From Clostridium sp. NkU-1 (lineage in GTDB: Bacteria > Bacillota_A > Clostridia > Lachnospirales > Lachnospiraceae), in contig BBDR01000007.1 in assembly GCA_001312405.1 (NCBI GenBank), forward strand, positions 62,001 to 126,000: 64,000 bases of DNA, given 5' to 3'. The position numbers and the translations under genes are program-made. Position 1 is the stretch's first letter. Each line of letters opens with the position of its first letter. Below are positions 61,472-64,000 of the stretch, in pieces. The notes below the pieces were generated by a model. The model was given only the letters and a program-made list of their open reading frames with translations, had not been told where the DNA came from and did not search any database.

Positions 61472-62479
61472 ATGAAAAAGACATATAACTTGAAGGATGT
61501 TGCAAAGCTAGCCCAAGTCAGTCTGGGAACGGCATCAAAGGTACTGAATCATATATACGTAAAACCGGACCTTCAGGCCCGTGTAGAAGCAGCGGTTAAG
61601 GAATTGAATTATACTCCTAACGAAATCGCCAGAAGTCTTAAGGTTAATTCCACCAATACGGTGGGAATTATGATTCCGGATATATCAAGCCCTGTTATCA
61701 GTAAGGTGGTAAAAGGGATTGAAGATTTTAACAGGCAGGAAGGCTACAATGGCATCATTTATCAGACTGCCCTGGAGATGAAGATCGAAGAGCAGGCGAT
61801 TGAAACCTTTGTAAGGAATAAAGTAGATGGAATCCTGTACATTGGAAATACTGTTGGGGAAGAAATTGCAGACCGGTTGAAAGAGAGCAGGATACCGGTT
61901 GTATTTATCATGACTAATTATGAGGATCCGGCTTTTTCAAGCGTTACCATTGATAACGTGGAGGCCGCTTATTCAGCAGTTGATTATCTATGCCGGAAGG
62001 GCCACAAACAAATTCTTATGCTGGCAGGGGAAAAAGAGGATCCTAATGCGGGTGAGCCCCGTTTAAGAGGCTATCTGGAAGCGTTGAAAAAGCATGGGAT
62101 CGAACCGGACCCCTCTCTCATAAGGCATGGTGGTTACCGGCTTAAGAGAGGGTATGAGGATATGAGCCGCTTTCTTCTGGAGGGGAAAAAAATATCCGCA
62201 CTATTTGCCGTATCCGATGAAGTTGCAATCGGTGCGGTGAAAGCTTTGTTTGAGCATCAGATCAGAGTACCAGAGGATGTTTCTGTTTTTGGATTTGATG
62301 GGATCGAGATGATCCATTATTCAGAGCCAACAATAAGCAGTATTTCACAACCGTTTTATGAGTTGGGGAGCGAGGCTGCAAAAATCCTTATGTGCTGTAT
62401 GAAGGAAGGGAAGGGTAACGTGCATAAGGTTCTTCCTTTTCAGTTGGTTGAAAATAAGTCGGTGACTGATCGCAGGTAA
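61472..62479 (+). CDS. LacI-family transcriptional regulator
   Basis: An intact 335-residue repressor: N-terminal helix-turn-helix LKDVAKLAQVSLGTASKVLN with hinge NEIARSLKVNST, then a periplasmic-binding-type effector domain (VGIMIPDISSPVISKVVKGIE to VSVFGFDGIEMIHYSEPTISS). The LGTASKVLN recognition helix is a variant of the usual VSTVSRVLN. GGAGA precedes ATG 61472. The next gene encodes a GH65 enzyme, and both starts carry the same operator, so it should sense an alpha-linked disaccharide or its product. Confidence 0.92.
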   Translation: MKKTYNLKDVAKLAQVSLGTASKVLNHIYVKPDLQARVEAAVKELNYTPNEIARSLKVNSTNTVGIMIPDISSPVISKVVKGIEDFNRQEGYNGIIYQTALEMKIEEQAIETFVRNKVDGILYIGNTVGEEIADRLKESRIPVVFIMTNYEDPAFSSVTIDNVEAAYSAVDYLCRKGHKQILMLAGEKEDPNAGEPRLRGYLEALKKHGIEPDPSLIRHGGYRLKRGYEDMSRFLLEGKKISALFAVSDEVAIGAVKALFEHQIRVPEDVSVFGFDGIEMIHYSEPTISSISQPFYELGSEAAKILMCCMKEGKGNVHKVLPFQLVENKSVTDRR

Positions 62480-62495
62480 AAATCTTAGTCAAAAA

Positions 62496-62507
62496 TGAAA
62501 CGTTTCA
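62496..62507 (+). promoter_or_regulatory. Perfect LacI-type operator before the GH65 gene
   Basis: TGAAACGTTTCA is a perfect 12-base palindrome with a central CG, extended by AAGT to match the site upstream of the regulator. It lies nine bases before the ribosome site GGAGG (62516-62520), so bound repressor would block elongation or initiation. Confidence 0.75.
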
Positions 62508-62528
62508 AGTTTTTTGGAGGTCATTAAA

Positions 62529-64000
62529 TTGAATAGTCAAATCAATAGTTGGAAAATTGCAGAACAGAAATTTGAGCTTAAACAGAATGCTGTTCAGGAA
62601 TCTTTATTTACCCTGGCAAATGGCTTTATCGGAATGCGGGGCGACGGCAGTGAGCGGATTTCTGAGGATTTTAGCAAACCCGGTACTTTTATCAATGGTT
62701 TTTTTGAAAAAGCCACGATTCATTATGGGGAGTCGGCTTATGGGTTTGCTAAAAACAAGCAGATCATGCTGAATGTGTGCAATGCAAAGCTGATGGATAT
62801 CATGGTGGATGAGGAGGTATTCCACCCGGAGCATTCCCGGATGGAATCCTATTACAGAGAGCTGGATATGAGATCCGGAATTGAGAGAAACCGCATCCTG
62901 TGGATCACAAAAACAGGAAAAAGGGTCCTTATAGAAAACAGGAATTTAGTAAGCATGACGCGCAAATTCGTGGCGGGCAGGGAGTGCTGCGTAACGCCTC
63001 TTAATTTTTCCAGCGGAATCAGCATCAGAACTTACTTAGAGAACCGTGTGTACAAAGAAGAAAAAAACAGATGACCCAAGAGTGGAGGAAGGCCTGGGAG
63101 ACGGCGCTTTTACTGTCACAGAGATGAAGCACAAAAACCATTTGGGCAAACCTGCCATGTTCATGAAGCAGTCCACAAAAAGATCCCGGCTGTCCCTTGC
63201 TTGTACGGTCACTGAAACCATATCAGGTGCGGGTAATGCTGCGTGTGAAACAGAGGATAACAAGCTGGTTACAGAATATTCCTTAAATGGAAAAAAAATG
63301 AAGCCATCAAGCTTCAAAGATATATCAGCTACGTTACCAGCCAAAGGGAATTTGAAAATTCCTATGAACAGATTTCAGAGGAGCAGGCTTTTCTTGCTGC
63401 AGAGGCAGGCTTTGAACAGCTGATCCGGGAACAGGCTGACTTTATGGAAGAGTTTTGGAGCCTTGCAGATGTGGTAATCAAAGGAAATGAAACCCTTACC
63501 CAGTCCATACGGTTTAGTTTATTCCAGCTGCTCCAGTCTGTGGGACGTGACTCAGCCACCAGCATTCCGTCAAAGGGTTTAAGCGGAGAGGGTTATGGAG
63601 GGCATTATTTCTGGGAATCAGAAGCTTATATTGCTCCGGTTTTCATGTTTTCCAAAGATGACATTGCCAGAAAAATGCTGGAATACCGCTATACCATACT
63701 GGATAAGGCCAGAGAACAGGCCAGGCTTATGGGCCATGAAAAGGGAGCCTTATATTCATGGAGAAGCATTGACGGAGAAGAGTCTTCCGCATATTTTCCC
63801 GCAGGTTCCGCCCAGTACCATATTAACGGAGATATTGCCTTTGCCATAGTCCGGTACTTAGATGCAACGGAGGATTTTAAGTTCTTAGAAAAATACGGAT
63901 TGGAAATTCTTCTGGAAACCGCCAGGATCTGGACCGATATGGGGCATTATTCCCCGGTAAAAGGCGGAAAGTTCTGCATTGACTGCGTCACAGGTCCTGA
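62529..64000 (+). CDS. GH65 glycoside phosphorylase/hydrolase, N-terminal part
   Basis: The gene runs off the window end. It begins with TTG at 62529 (GGAGG at 62516-62520). The N-terminal beta-sandwich carries SLFTLANGFIGMRGDGSE, typical of GH65; the start of the catalytic barrel has GEGYGGHYFWESEAYIAPVF. GH65 members phosphorolyse maltose, trehalose, kojibiose or nigerose to beta-glucose-1-phosphate and a sugar, in the cytoplasm. The catalytic Glu region is not reached. Breaks: the A7 run 63060-63066 and the A8 run 63291-63298 (GKKNEAIKL expected). The linkage specificity cannot be read from this part. Confidence 0.85.

Noticed and set aside
1..64000. tRNA, rRNA, CRISPR arrays, insertion sequences, phage genes
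   Set aside because: I looked on both strands and saw no cloverleaf with CCA end, no rRNA signature, no regularly spaced repeats and no transposase, integrase or phage structural gene.

Overview
The window looks like a chromosomal segment of a strictly anaerobic, motile clostridium of the Lachnospiraceae type (Lacrimispora / Clostridium saccharolyticum-like). This is inferred from gene content and style: AGGAGG ribosome sites, sigma-A promoters of the TTGACA / TATAAT kind, three chemoreceptors, a Csp-like S8 protein, clostridial tetrapyrrole gene order and sugar-acid/disaccharide use. No tRNA, rRNA, CRISPR array, insertion sequence or prophage was seen. A dominant technical feature is that about half of the protein genes are interrupted by one or more single-base indels, mostly at A/T runs of 7-8 or at GG, CC and AA doublets. 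The flanking protein segments join cleanly across them, so I annotate each as one gene and give the break point. I read these as sequence errors, not gene decay, but cannot prove it.

Layout. 1-7119: end of a fumarase/tartrate dehydratase beta subunit, a malate/lactate-type dehydrogenase, then a tetrapyrrole operon (hemA, siroheme synthase, hemC, cobA-hemD fusion, hemL; no hemB). 7305-12055: small flavodoxin, FtsH protease, chemoreceptor. 12277-12766: an orphan structured RNA with its own consensus promoter and terminator and no identified class. 12768-16896: radical SAM protein, and an AraC regulator divergent from mannonate dehydratase and a fructuronate reductase-like SDR. 17164-24004: chemoreceptor, small cysteine-containing protein, LytTR regulator, aldose epimerase-like protein, peptidoglycan transglycosylase, exonuclease, GNAT acetyltransferase.

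24024-32070: a nickel locus. A promoter and a leader with a terminator precede nikABCDE-type transporter genes joined to larB, larC and larE, which make the nickel-pincer nucleotide cofactor. Import and cofactor synthesis would be co-expressed; no larA is present in the window. 32749-36559: aminoacyl-histidine dipeptidase, an OPT oligopeptide transporter and a PqqD-like protein whose start overlaps the transporter. 36702-40235: GH3 lipoprotein, an S8 subtilisin-like protein whose catalytic serine position reads glycine, and a small lipoprotein. 40305-48319: a LysR regulator divergent from a polyamine-type ABC transporter (permeases, ATPase, binding protein), adenine deaminase and a second amidohydrolase, possibly a purine-scavenging unit.

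48562-51315: rpsO and pnp, each with a structured leader. 51382-54303: a promoter, a likely yybP-ykoY manganese riboswitch and terminator, then a P-type cation ATPase. 54412-59724: a DUF1576-like membrane protein, an ABC-F ATPase and a third chemoreceptor. 60152-61368: a decayed stretch with a sortase-signal fragment and other remnants. 61445-64000: a LacI regulator and a GH65 phosphorylase/hydrolase gene (cut by the window end), both preceded by the same operator sequence.
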